Shown here: positions 54,799 through 63,379 of the stretch, piece by piece | How the letters are laid out: the number at the start of each line of letters is the position of its first letter | Position numbering within the stretch: the first letter of the stretch is position 1 | Assembly: GCF_049999945.1 (NCBI RefSeq) | Contig: NZ_JBLYUB010000002.1 | Coordinates: 310,001 to 374,000 of the forward strand | Reading direction: 5' to 3' | Length of the DNA: 64,000 bases | Source of the DNA: Planosporangium spinosum | GTDB taxonomy: Bacteria > Actinomycetota > Actinomycetes > Mycobacteriales > Micromonosporaceae | Notes under the pieces: model-generated | Database searches by the model: none | The model's input: only the letters and a program-made list of their open reading frames with translations | Told to the model about the DNA's origin: nothing | Translations under genes and position numbers: made by a program

Positions 54799-55392
54799 TC
54801 AGGTGATCGCGAGGCGCTCCCGCCACACCTTGTCGACCTGGGCCCGCAGATCGTCGAGCGTGCCGTCGTTGACGATGATCACATCCGCGACCGCTCGGCG
54901 CTGGTCGTCGTCGGCCTGGGCGCGGATGCGGGCCGTCGCCTCCTCCCGGGTCATCCCCCGGTCGGCCGTCAGCCGGGCGACCCGGGTCTGCTCGTCGGCG
55001 AGGACGACGAGGACGACCTCGTACGCCGCCGCCAGCCCGGCCTCGACGAGCAGCGGGACGTCGTTGACCACGACCGCGTCCGGCGGCGCCGCGGCGATCA
55101 GCTCCGCGGTCCGCGCGCGTACCCGTGGATGGATGATCCCTTCCAGCCGGCGGCGCGCCTCGTCATCGTCGAACACCCGGCTCGCGACGGCCGCGCGGTC
55201 CATCTCGCCGTCCACGGTCAGAACCTCCGGCCCGAAGGCGGCCACGACCTCGGCCAGCCCGGAAGAGCCCGCGGCCACCGCCTCCCGGGCGAGCCGGTCG
55301 GCGTCGATGACGACCGCGCCCAGCTCGGCCAGCCGGCTGGCGACCGCGCTCTTGCCCGCGCCGATCCCGCCGGTCAATCCCACCATCAGCAC
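54799..55392 (-). CDS. coaE: Dephospho-CoA kinase
   Basis: CoaE phosphorylates dephospho-CoA in the last step of coenzyme A synthesis. The protein has 197 residues with Walker A GLTGGIGAGKSAV, the conserved VIDADRLARE, and IIHPRVRAR. Some actinobacterial CoaE proteins carry an extra C-terminal GrpB-like domain; this one does not. The start is GTG 55392 or ATG 55386. It lies downstream of rpsA with a terminator between them, a common neighbourhood in actinobacteria. Confidence 0.95.
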   Translation of the reverse strand: MLMVGLTGGIGAGKSAVASRLAELGAVVIDADRLAREAVAAGSSGLAEVVAAFGPEVLTVDGEMDRAAVASRVFDDDEARRRLEGIIHPRVRARTAELIAAAPPDAVVVNDVPLLVEAGLAAAYEVVLVVLADEQTRVARLTADRGMTREEATARIRAQADDDQRRAVADVIIVNDGTLDDLRAQVDKVWRERLAIT

Positions 55393-55473
55393 GCGACCGA
55401 GCGTACGGGATGGTCTTCCGGAGGTACGGGGGCACGGCGCCGTTCGCGCACCCGGCGGTCGCCGGAACGCGAA

Positions 55474-55510
55474 GCGGCCCCGGACCGGGTGGAATCCGGT
55501 CCGGGGCCGC
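55474..55510 (-). terminator. Terminator after rpsA
   Basis: A perfect 15-bp stem (55474-55488 with 55496-55510) with a seven-base loop lies 36 bases past the rpsA stop and 80 bases before coaE. There is no T-run. Confidence 0.88.
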
Positions 55511-55545
55511 CGACGTGACTGTCAGCCGCGGTCAGCGACTGATGG

Positions 55546-57051
55546 TCAGCTCTTGCCCCCGGCGAGCTTCTCGCGCAGAGCCGCGAGCGCCTCGTCGGTC
55601 GCGAGGGTGCCGCTGGGCTCCTCGGTGGTCCGAGCGGGCGTCGGGGTCGACGAGGAGGCCGGGCCGGCGGGAGCCGCCTCCGCAGACGCCTCGGCCGCGC
55701 GGGCCGTCTGCACCTGCTTGGTGTGCGCCTCCCAGCGAGCGCGGGCCTCGGCGTACTGCCGCTCCCACTCCTCGCGCTGCTGATCGAAGCCCTCGAGCCA
55801 CTCGCCCGTCTCCGGGTCGAAGCCCTCGGGGTAGATGTAGTTGCCCTGCTGGTCGTAGGTGGCGGCCATGCCGTACAGGGTCGGGTCGAAGTGCTCCTCA
55901 CCCTCGACGAAACCCTCGTTGGCCTGCTTCAGCGACAGCGAGATCCGCCGACGCTCGAGGTCGATGTCGATGACCTTGACCATGACCTCGGAGCCGACCT
56001 GCACGACCTGCTCCGGGATCTCCACGTGACGCTCGGCCAGCTCGGAGATGTGCACCAGGCCCTCGATGCCGTCGTCGACGCGCACGAACGCACCGAACGG
56101 CACGAGCTTGGTGACCTTACCCGGGACGATCTGCTGGATCGCGTGGGTGCGGGCGAACTGCCGCCACGGGTCCTCCTGGGTCGCCTTCAGCGACAGCGAG
56201 ACCCGCTCGCGGTCCAGGTCGACGTCCAGGACCTCGACCTCGACCTCCTGGCCGACCTCGACGACCTCGGACGGGTGGTCGATGTGCTTCCAGGACAGCT
56301 CGGACACGTGGACCAGGCCGTCGACGCCGCCGAGGTCCACGAACGCGCCGAAGTTGACGATCGAGGAGACGACGCCCTTGCGGACCTGCCCCTTCTGCAG
56401 CTTGTGCAGGAACTCGGTGCGCACCTCGGACTGGGTCTGCTCGAGGTAGGCCCGACGGGACAGGACCACGTTGTTGCGGTTCTTGTCCAGCTCAATGATC
56501 TTGGCCTCGAGCTCGCGCCCCACATACGGCTGCAGGTCGCGGACCCGCCGCATCTCGACGAGGGAGGCGGGCAGGAAGCCGCGCAGCCCGATGTCGAGGA
56601 TGAGGCCGCCCTTGACCACCTCGATGACGGAGCCGCGGACGACGCCGTCCTCTTCCTTGATCTTCTCGATCGTGCCCCACGCGCGCTCGTACTGCGCCCG
56701 CTTCTTCGAGAGGATCAGGCGGCCCTCCTTGTCCTCCTTCTGAAGGACAAGGGCCTCGATGTGGTCACCGACCGAGACAACTTCAGCGGGGTCGACGTCG
56801 TGCTTGATCGACAACTCACGCGAGGGGATGACGCCCTCGGTCTTGTAGCCGATGTCGAGCAGGACTTCGTCCCGGTCGACCTTGACGACGGTGCCCTCGA
56901 CAATGTCGCCGTCGTTGAAGTACTTGATGGTCTCGTCGATCGCGGCGAGGAAAGCCTCCTCGGTGCCGAGGTCGTCGACGGTGACCTTGGTGCCGCTGGT
57001 GGCGTTGATCGCGGCGGGTGCGCTCGAGGTGGCCTCGATGCTGCTCGTCAT
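55546..57051 (-). CDS. rpsA: 30S ribosomal protein S1
   Basis: S1 brings mRNA to the 30S subunit. The 501-residue protein has four S1 RNA-binding domains (about residues 40-105, 125-190, 207-276 and 292-362), with hallmark pieces such as GVVSSIVNFGAFVDLGGVDGLVH and KLVPFGAFVRVDDGIEGLVH. The four-domain form is usual in actinobacteria. The C-terminal 100 residues are acidic, then Ala/Pro-rich and low in complexity. ATG 57051 follows GGAG at a 13-base distance, longer than ideal. It is divergent from the methyltransferase gene. Confidence 0.97.
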   Translation of the reverse strand: MTSSIEATSSAPAAINATSGTKVTVDDLGTEEAFLAAIDETIKYFNDGDIVEGTVVKVDRDEVLLDIGYKTEGVIPSRELSIKHDVDPAEVVSVGDHIEALVLQKEDKEGRLILSKKRAQYERAWGTIEKIKEEDGVVRGSVIEVVKGGLILDIGLRGFLPASLVEMRRVRDLQPYVGRELEAKIIELDKNRNNVVLSRRAYLEQTQSEVRTEFLHKLQKGQVRKGVVSSIVNFGAFVDLGGVDGLVHVSELSWKHIDHPSEVVEVGQEVEVEVLDVDLDRERVSLSLKATQEDPWRQFARTHAIQQIVPGKVTKLVPFGAFVRVDDGIEGLVHISELAERHVEIPEQVVQVGSEVMVKVIDIDLERRRISLSLKQANEGFVEGEEHFDPTLYGMAATYDQQGNYIYPEGFDPETGEWLEGFDQQREEWERQYAEARARWEAHTKQVQTARAAEASAEAAPAGPASSSTPTPARTTEEPSGTLATDEALAALREKLAGGKS

Positions 57052-57211
57052 GTGGGTTGTTGCTCCGGTCGGATGGGTGTCAGGCGGTGACCTGCGGTGC
57101 GCTCGAGGACCCGTCGCGGGACACACCCCGCCGTCCATGTGGAGGCGGGCTGTGTTGACGACCAGCGGGCCTGCTCCCTGCCGAGACACGCGGCCCACGA
57201 GTGCATCGAAC

Positions 57212-57242
57212 AGCCTACCGTGCGCAATACCACACGGTCCAA
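57212..57242 (-). promoter_or_regulatory. Candidate rpsA promoter
   Basis: On the minus strand TTGGAC and TAGGCT are separated by 19 bases, about 160 bases upstream of the rpsA start. Both hexamers are good matches but the spacer is one or two bases long. It would give a long 5' leader. Confidence 0.4.
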
Positions 57243-57314
57243 CGGTCCCCCGCACCCGTCACCAAAAACTGCTTGATTCTTTTGCGGGGCTCGCGGGCAC
57301 GTACCGTGTCGCTC

Positions 57315-58118
57315 GTGGGTGAACCGGGTGTGACCCGGCGGCCAGTGACCGCCGGGGAGAATCGTAGGGCAAGTCGTGGCTGGTGGGACGCTGATGCGGA
57401 CGCATACCAGACCGAACATGGTGAATTTCTGGGCGATGTCGACTTCGTCTGGTGCCCCGAGGGACTGCGCGAGGCGGACGCCCACCTTCTGGGCGACGTC
57501 GCCGGCCGGCGGGTGCTGGAGATCGGCTGCGGCGCGGCGGCGTGCGCCCGGTGGTTGGCCACCCGGGGCGCCCGGGTGGTGGCCGCCGACCTGTCCGCCG
57601 GCATGCTGCGGCACGCCCGCGAGGCGGCGGACCGGTCCGGCGTACGGGTACCGCTCGTGCAGTGCGACGCACTCGCCCTGCCCTTCGATTCTGAGTCTTT
57701 TGATACGGTGTGCACCGCTTTTGGAGCGGTACCGTTCGTCGACGATTCGGCACGGCTCATGCGCGAGGTGTACCGGGTGCTCCGCGCCGGCGGGCGCTGG
57801 GTGTTCTCGGTCACCCACCCGATGCGCTGGATCTTCCTCGACGATCCGGGCGAGGGCGGCCTGGTCGCCGTGCACTCGTACTTCAACCGCACCCCGTACG
57901 TGGAGTACGACGAGTCCGACACGGCCACCTATGTCGAACATCACCGGACCCTGGGCGATCGGATCCGGGAACTGGTCGCCGCCGGGTTCACGCTGACCGA
58001 CCTGGTCGAGCCGGAGTGGCCCGACGGCCACGAGCAGATCTGGGGCCAGTGGAGCCCGCTGCGCGGCCGGATCTTCCCCGGTACCGCGATCTTCGTGGCC
58101 GAGAAGCCGGCCGGCTAG
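57315..58118 (+). CDS. Class I SAM-dependent methyltransferase
   Basis: A 267-residue methyltransferase. The SAM motif is VLEIGCGAAACARWL (near residue 72), with VVAADLSAGML as the acidic post-I motif and ALPFDSESFDTVCTAFGAVPF typical of the UbiE/Methyltransf_11 group. The N-terminal WWDADADAYQTEHGEFLGDVDFVW is characteristic of an actinobacterial subgroup. I chose GTG 57315 because TACCGT lies seven bases upstream, as in leaderless promoters, and the earlier part of the open frame overlaps the rpsA promoter. The substrate is unknown. Confidence 0.88.
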   Translation: MGEPGVTRRPVTAGENRRASRGWWDADADAYQTEHGEFLGDVDFVWCPEGLREADAHLLGDVAGRRVLEIGCGAAACARWLATRGARVVAADLSAGMLRHAREAADRSGVRVPLVQCDALALPFDSESFDTVCTAFGAVPFVDDSARLMREVYRVLRAGGRWVFSVTHPMRWIFLDDPGEGGLVAVHSYFNRTPYVEYDESDTATYVEHHRTLGDRIRELVAAGFTLTDLVEPEWPDGHEQIWGQWSPLRGRIFPGTAIFVAEKPAG

Positions 58119-58145
58119 GGCCCCTCCCCCGGGCCGATCCGACGG

Positions 58146-58151
58146 TAGCCT
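58146..58151 (+). promoter_or_regulatory. Candidate -10 box, leaderless start of the Uma2 gene
   Basis: TAGCCT is followed by exactly seven bases and the GTG start at 58159. There is no Shine-Dalgarno. It lies 27 bases after the methyltransferase stop. Confidence 0.5.
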
Positions 58152-58158
58152 GAACACC

Positions 58159-58740
58159 GTGACCGCAGAGCCGATCGCCCCGGGCGCACCGCCGTGGTCC
58201 CCGGACCCGGTCCGGCAGCGCCTGGCCGACTTCACCATCGAGGACGTGCTCGCCGTCCCGGACGACGCCCCCCGGGTCGAACTGGTCGACGGAGTGATGC
58301 GCGCGGTCCCGTCCCCCACCATTGCCCACCAGAGCATCGGTTTTCTCCTGTGTGGCTGGCTGCGCACCAACTGCCCGGACCACCTCACCGCCAACATCGC
58401 GCTCGGCGTCGCGACGGGCGCGAACAACACCTGCGAGGCGGACGTCCTGCTGCACCGCGCGGACGTCGGCCTGGACCGGCACTTCCTCATGCCGGAGGAC
58501 GTGACGATCGTGGTGGAGATCGTCTCGCCGGGGACCCGGCGGCGGGACCGGATGGAGAAGCCGGCCGTGTACGCCGGAGCGGGCATCCCGTACTTCTGGC
58601 GGGTGGAGCAGGACCCGGTCCGGGTCTACGCGTACACGCTCAAGAACGGCACCTACGTGGAGCTGGCCGACAGCGCCGAGGAACTCGTCCTCGACGAACC
58701 GTTCCCGATCCGGCTGCCGATCCGCCAGATCACCCCGTAG
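58159..58740 (+). CDS. Uma2 family (DUF820) PD-(D/E)XK nuclease-like protein
   Basis: A 193-residue protein of the Uma2 family, which has the restriction-endonuclease fold. PRVELVDGVMRAVPSPT is the conserved start; the putative active site is the Asp of CEADVLLHRADV, the Glu of VVEIVSPGTRRRDR and the Lys of MEKPAVYAGAGIPYFWRVE. All three are present. The family is greatly expanded in actinobacteria and cyanobacteria and its role is unclear. It is not paired with a methylase or toxin gene here, apart from the neighbouring methyltransferase, which is not of the DNA type. Confidence 0.9.
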   Translation: MTAEPIAPGAPPWSPDPVRQRLADFTIEDVLAVPDDAPRVELVDGVMRAVPSPTIAHQSIGFLLCGWLRTNCPDHLTANIALGVATGANNTCEADVLLHRADVGLDRHFLMPEDVTIVVEIVSPGTRRRDRMEKPAVYAGAGIPYFWRVEQDPVRVYAYTLKNGTYVELADSAEELVLDEPFPIRLPIRQITP

Positions 58741-58799
58741 GACGGCGCGCGGCGGCCAGCGGAGGCCGCCGAGCGCCGGCAGGCTTGGCCCGCCCGGCG

Positions 58800-58851
58800 C
58801 TCAGCACGGCTCCCGGTCCTCAGCACGGCTCCCGGTCCTCAGCAGGGCTCA
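58800..58851. repeat. 19-bp tandem repeat abutting the polA stop
   Basis: Two exact 19-bp units (58800-58818 and 58819-58837) are followed by a diverged third (58838 on) that runs into the polA stop codon (58849-58851). On the minus strand each unit ends GCTGAG, like the gene end ACTGAG. TGAs ending the units are 10, 29 and 48 bases past the stop, that is in frames 1, 2 and 0. Confidence 0.93.
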
Positions 58852-61548
58852 GTGCTCGGCCTCCTGCCAGTCGCGCCCGGCACCGACCGACACCTCCAGC
58901 GGCACGTCGAGCGGGTACGCGGCGCCCATCTGGGTGCGGACCAGCTCCACCAACGCCTCCCGCTCACCGGGTGCCACCTCGAACACGAGTTCGTCGTGCA
59001 CCTGGAGCAGCATCCGCGACCGCAGCCCCGACGTGCGCAACGCGGCGTCGACACGCAGCATCGCGATCTTGATGATGTCGGCGGCCGATCCCTGGATCGG
59101 GGCGTTGAGGGCCATCCGCTCGGCCATCTCCCGCCGCTGCCGGTTGTCGCTGTTGAGGTCGGGCAGGTACCGCCGACGGCCGAGCACGGTCTCGGTGTAC
59201 CCGTCGCGGCGAGCCTGATCGACGACGGCGTGCAGGTAGTCGCGCACCCCACCGAACCGCTCGAAGTACTCGTCCATGAGCACCTGCGCCTCGGCCGGTG
59301 TGACGCCGAGCTGCTGGGACAGGCCGTAGGGCGACAGTCCGTACGCCAGGCCGTAGTTCATCGCCTTGATCTTGCGGCGCTGGTCGGGGGTGACCTGGTC
59401 GACCGGCACCGCGAACACCGACGACGCGGTGGCGGCGTGGAAGTCGAAGCCCGAGTGGAACGCGTCGATGAGCGCCCGGTCCTTGGACAGGTGCGCCATG
59501 ATCCGCATCTCGATCTGGCTGTAGTCGGCCGACAACAGGGTCTCGAAGTCGGGCCCGACCACGAAGGCTCGCCGGATCCGCCGCCCCTCCTGGGTGCGGA
59601 TCGGGATGTTCTGCAGGTTGGGGTCGGTGCTCGACAGCCGGCCGGTCGCCGCGACCGTCTGGTTGAACGTGGTGTGGATCCGCCCGTCGTCGCTGACCGA
59701 CTTGAGCAGCCCGTCGACGGTCGACTTCAGCTTGGCGAAGTCCCGGTGACGCAGCAGGTGTTCCAGCACCGGGTGCTGGGTCTGCGCGTACAGCCACTGC
59801 AGCGAGTCGGCGTCCGTCGTGTACCCGGTCTTGATCTTCTTCGTCTTCGGCAGGCCCAGCTCGTTGAACAGGATCTCCTGCAGCTGCTTGGGCGAACCGA
59901 GGTTGAACTCCCGGCCGACCACCTCGTACGCGGCCTGTGCCGCCGCCTTGACCTCGGCGGCGAAGTGCGACTCCAGCTCCGACAGGTAGTGCGTGTCGGC
60001 GGCGATGCCGGCCTGCTCCATGCGGGCCAGGATGTCCGACAGCGGCAGCTCGACCTCGGCGAGGAGGCGCTGGTTGTGCTCGCCGCCCCGTCTCGGATCG
60101 GCGGCGACCGCGTCGGCCAGGTCGAGGGTGGCGCGCGCCTGCAGCATGAGGGCGCGCTCCGCCTCGTCGTCGTCACCGATACCGTCGAGGGTGAGCTGGC
60201 CGTCGTCGGGCTGCTCCACCCGCAGCTCGCGCTGCAGGTAGCGCAGCGCCAGGTCGGTCAGGTCGTAGGAGCGCTGGTCGGGCATGGCGAGGTAGGCCGC
60301 CAGCCGGGTGTCGGTGGTGACTCCGCTCAGTTCCCAGCCGCGCGCGGCGGCCGCCAGCATCACAGGCTTGACGTCGTGCAGCACCTTCGGTCGCTCCGGG
60401 TCGGCCAGCCACAGCGCCACCGCCGGCTCGTCGTCGGCGTCGAGCGCGATCGGGTCGAACCAGGCGGCCGGGCCGTCGGCGGTCGCCAGGGCCACCCCGG
60501 TCAGCTCGCCGGTGCCCCGGCCGAACTTCCCGGTGACCGCGACGCCGATCCGGACGCCGACACCGGCGTGCTCGTCCAGCCAGGCCTTCACCGAACCCGG
60601 CGCGAGCACCGTGCCGGCCAGGTCGAAGCCGGCCTCCGCCTCCGGCTCGACCGCCTCCAGGTACTGGTAGAGCCGGTCGCGCAGGATCCGGAACTCCAGC
60701 GTGTCGAACAGCCGGTGCACGGCCTCCCGGTCCCACCCGCGCCACTGCAGGTCGTCGGGCGCGACCGGCAGCTCCAGGTCGTCGACGAGCCGGTTGAGCT
60801 CATAGTTGCGCAGCACGTCGGCGAGGTGGGCGCGCATGTTCTCGCCGGCCTTGCCCTTGATCTGGTCGACGTGCTCGACGATGCCGTCGAGGTTGCCGTA
60901 CTGCCCGATCCACTTCGTGGCGGTCTTGGGACCCACCCCCGGCACGCCGATCAGGTTGTCGCTGGTCTCGCCGACGATCGCGGCGAGGTCGCGGTAGCAC
61001 TCGGGGCCCACCCCGTACTTCTCGCGCACCTTCTCGGCGGTCATCCGGTCCATCTCGGAGACGCCGCGCTTGAGGTACAGGACGGTGATCGTGTCGTCGA
61101 CGAGCTGGAACGCGTCCCGGTCCCCGGTGACGACGCCGACCTGCATGCCGGCGTCGCGGCCCCGGCGGGCCAGGGTCGCGATCACGTCGTCCGCCTCGTA
61201 GCCGGGCTTCTCCACGTACCGGATGCCCAACACGTCGAGGACCTCGCGGATCAGGCTCACCTGCGCGGTGAAGACATCCGGGGTCTTGGCGCGACCGGCC
61301 TTGTAGTCGGCGTACTGCTCGGTGCGGAACGACTGCCGGGAGACGTCGAAGGCGACCGCGATGTGGGTCGGCTTCTCGTCGCGCAACATGTTGATCAGCA
61401 TCGAGGTGAACCCGAACACCGCGTTGGTCGTCTGACCGGTCTTGGTCGCGAAGTTCTCCACCGGCAGGGCGTAGAACGCCCGGTATGCCAGGGAGTGGCC
61501 GTCCAGTAGGAGCAGCCGCGGAGTGGAGTCAGCCGACGTAGGTGTCAC
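58849..61548 (-). CDS. polA: DNA polymerase I
   Basis: PolA fills gaps after excision repair and removes Okazaki RNA primers. The 899-residue protein has an N-terminal 5'-3' exonuclease domain (LLLDGHSLAYRAFYAL, GYEADDVIATLA, GVPGVGPKTATKW), a central 3'-5' exonuclease-like domain without the catalytic acidic residues, as is usual in actinobacteria, and the polymerase domain with motif A SADYSQIEMRIMAHLS, motif B RRKIKAMNYGLAYGLS and motif C QVHDELVFE. The GTG start lies eight bases after a TAGAGT -10 box. A PafBC-type element covers this promoter. The stop is followed by 19-bp repeats. Confidence 0.97.
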   Translation of the reverse strand: MTPTSADSTPRLLLLDGHSLAYRAFYALPVENFATKTGQTTNAVFGFTSMLINMLRDEKPTHIAVAFDVSRQSFRTEQYADYKAGRAKTPDVFTAQVSLIREVLDVLGIRYVEKPGYEADDVIATLARRGRDAGMQVGVVTGDRDAFQLVDDTITVLYLKRGVSEMDRMTAEKVREKYGVGPECYRDLAAIVGETSDNLIGVPGVGPKTATKWIGQYGNLDGIVEHVDQIKGKAGENMRAHLADVLRNYELNRLVDDLELPVAPDDLQWRGWDREAVHRLFDTLEFRILRDRLYQYLEAVEPEAEAGFDLAGTVLAPGSVKAWLDEHAGVGVRIGVAVTGKFGRGTGELTGVALATADGPAAWFDPIALDADDEPAVALWLADPERPKVLHDVKPVMLAAAARGWELSGVTTDTRLAAYLAMPDQRSYDLTDLALRYLQRELRVEQPDDGQLTLDGIGDDDEAERALMLQARATLDLADAVAADPRRGGEHNQRLLAEVELPLSDILARMEQAGIAADTHYLSELESHFAAEVKAAAQAAYEVVGREFNLGSPKQLQEILFNELGLPKTKKIKTGYTTDADSLQWLYAQTQHPVLEHLLRHRDFAKLKSTVDGLLKSVSDDGRIHTTFNQTVAATGRLSSTDPNLQNIPIRTQEGRRIRRAFVVGPDFETLLSADYSQIEMRIMAHLSKDRALIDAFHSGFDFHAATASSVFAVPVDQVTPDQRRKIKAMNYGLAYGLSPYGLSQQLGVTPAEAQVLMDEYFERFGGVRDYLHAVVDQARRDGYTETVLGRRRYLPDLNSDNRQRREMAERMALNAPIQGSAADIIKIAMLRVDAALRTSGLRSRMLLQVHDELVFEVAPGEREALVELVRTQMGAAYPLDVPLEVSVGAGRDWQEAEH

Positions 61549-61556
61549 GCCCTGCG

Positions 61557-61579
61557 ACTCTAGTCGGCACCCCCGACAG
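61557..61579 (-). promoter_or_regulatory. PafBC-type damage promoter of polA
   Basis: CTGTCGGGG, exactly 8 bases, TAGAGT, then eight bases to the GTG on the minus strand. Seven of nine upstream bases match TTGTCRGTG and the spacing to TANNNT is exact. Confidence 0.65.
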
Positions 61580-61640
61580 GGTCTGAGATCGGCACGGACT
61601 TCCGGCGATCCGATCACGGATCTGGGCCGCCGGTGCCCGG

Positions 61641-62183
61641 TCACCTGTCTCGCGGATGCCAGTCGCGGGAGATCCGGGTGATCGCCGACCGGGGCGGCAG
61701 GCGCCGCTGCACCAGCGGCTCGATGTACCAGATCACGAGCAGCCACGCCCCGAGCGCCCCGGCGACCACGCCGGCCACGCCGGTGCCCACGACCACGTCG
61801 AAGACGAGGTACACCGATCCGATCACCGCGGCGAGCAGGAAGGCCAGGCCCACCATGGCCAGCCGGTTCGCCGCGTCGACGAGATCAGGCTTCCGGCGGC
61901 GCCGGAACAGGATGCGGTGGTGGCTGACCGGCGCGATCAGGCACGAGGTGGCCAGCGCGGTGGCGATGATCGTGCCGAGGTACACGATTCGCTGCTCCGC
62001 GGTGACCTTCCCGAAAGCCTGGGTGAACGGCAGCGTGAGCAGGAACGCGAACAGGATCTGCACGCCGGTCTGCGCCACCCGCAGTTCCTGCAACAGCTCG
62101 CTGAAGTTGCGGTCGGCCCGCTCGGACTCCGTCTCCGTACGCCCGTCGACCGCCGCGTCCTCGTGTACGCCACCGCCAACCAC
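61641..62183 (-). CDS. DUF6328 family membrane protein
   Basis: A 180-residue protein with four hydrophobic helices in its C-terminal two-thirds. NFSELLQELRVAQTGVQILFAFLLTLPF and the HHRILFRRRRK segment are typical of DUF6328, an actinobacterial family of unknown function. The start is uncertain; I chose GTG 62183, which has GGAGG 10 bases upstream. The frame remains open for another 79 codons without conservation. It is convergent with nothing and precedes polA on the same strand. Confidence 0.78.
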   Translation of the reverse strand: MVGGGVHEDAAVDGRTETESERADRNFSELLQELRVAQTGVQILFAFLLTLPFTQAFGKVTAEQRIVYLGTIIATALATSCLIAPVSHHRILFRRRRKPDLVDAANRLAMVGLAFLLAAVIGSVYLVFDVVVGTGVAGVVAGALGAWLLVIWYIEPLVQRRLPPRSAITRISRDWHPRDR

Positions 62184-62562
62184 GACCGCCACACCTCCAG
62201 CCGCCACCTGCGCACACTGCCGTTCGTCATGGGGTGCCCTGATCGGCTTCGATCGAAACCCGACACCGAACCACGACACCGTCGGCGGAACCTCCCCTAC
62301 CATGGTCCCGCCGACGGCGGCGTGAGGGCCGTCGGCCGCGCAGGTCGCGGTGACGACCGCGGGCGCGGTCCGTGCCGCGCACCCGTCGAGGGTACGGGCA
62401 CGCCCAGGGTGCGGCGGCACCCCCGCGCGTACCGCACCGGGGAACGCATGGAGGGTGTCTGATCACCCTTCGGCGCCGCGGAGCGCTCATGTGGAGGGTG
62501 CGCCCCTGGTACGAGGCCGGCAGGGCCGCCCGGCAGACACCCGCACCGGCCGATACCTGGGA
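62184..62562. other. Gap between DUF6328 and the ABC ATPase gene
   Basis: I see no convincing gene. The minus-strand promoter for DUF6328 should lie here; none stands out. Base composition is like the coding regions, so short ORFs exist by chance on both strands. Confidence 0.4.
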
Positions 62563-62616
62563 GCGCCCCGCCGGCCCGGACCGCCCCGCCGGCCCGGACC
62601 GCCCTGACGGTTCAGA
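62563..62616. repeat. 18-bp tandem repeat spanning the ABC ATPase stop
   Basis: Two almost identical 18-bp units at 62563 and 62581 are followed by a diverged third at 62599 (about 13 of 18 bases) that contains the TGA stop of the minus-strand ATPase gene (62612-62614). Confidence 0.85.
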
Positions 62617-63379
62617 GCACCTTGGCCAGGAACGCCCTGGTGCGCTCGTGCTGCGGGTTGGCGATGACCTCGCGCGGTGTCCCGGACTCGACCACCACGC
62701 CACCGTCCATGAAGACCAGCGAGTCACCGACCTCGCGGGCGAACCCGATCTCGTGCGTGACGACGACCATCGTCATGCCGTCCGCGGCCAGATCCTTCAT
62801 GACGTCGAGCACCTCACCCACCAGTTCGGGGTCGAGGGCGCTGGTCGGCTCGTCGAACAGCATCAGCTTCGGCTGCATCGCCAGTGCTCGCGCAATCGCG
62901 ACCCGCTGCTGCTGCCCACCCGAACACTGCCCGGGGTACGTGTCGACCTTGGCGGCCAGGCCCACCCGGTCGAGCAGTTCGACCGCGCGCCGGCGGACCG
63001 CCGCCTTCGCCTCCCGGCGGACCCGCAGCGGCGCCTCCATCACGTTCTCCAGCACGGTCATGTGCGGGAACAGGTTGAACCGCTGGAAGACCATGCCGAT
63101 CGAGCGTCGTTGCGCGGCGACCTCCCGCTCGCGCATCTCGTGCAGCCGGCCGCCACGCTCGCGGTAACCGATCAGGTCGCCGTCGACCCAGATCCGGCCG
63201 GCGTTGACCTTCTCCAGATGGTTGATGCAGCGCAGGAACGTGGACTTGCCGGAGCCGGAGGGGCCGATCACGCAACACACCTCGCCCTGGCGCACCTGAA
63301 GGTCGATGCCCTTGAGGACCTCGAGCGACCCGAACGACTTGTGGACGTCCTCCGCCCGGACCATCGGCTGATCGCTCAC
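62612..63379 (-). CDS. Polar amino-acid ABC transporter ATP-binding protein
   Basis: A 255-residue ATPase of the GlnQ/HisP group. Walker A is GPSGSGKSTFLRCINHLE, the Q-loop VFQRFNLFPHMTV, the signature CSGGQQQRVAIARAL, Walker B MLFDEPTSALDPE and the H-loop THEIGFAREV. These are diagnostic of polar amino-acid importers. The GTG start overlaps the permease stop as GTGA. The substrate is probably glutamate, glutamine or another polar amino acid; it cannot be narrowed further. Confidence 0.95.
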   Translation of the reverse strand: MSDQPMVRAEDVHKSFGSLEVLKGIDLQVRQGEVCCVIGPSGSGKSTFLRCINHLEKVNAGRIWVDGDLIGYRERGGRLHEMREREVAAQRRSIGMVFQRFNLFPHMTVLENVMEAPLRVRREAKAAVRRRAVELLDRVGLAAKVDTYPGQCSGGQQQRVAIARALAMQPKLMLFDEPTSALDPELVGEVLDVMKDLAADGMTMVVVTHEIGFAREVGDSLVFMDGGVVVESGTPREVIANPQHERTRAFLAKVL

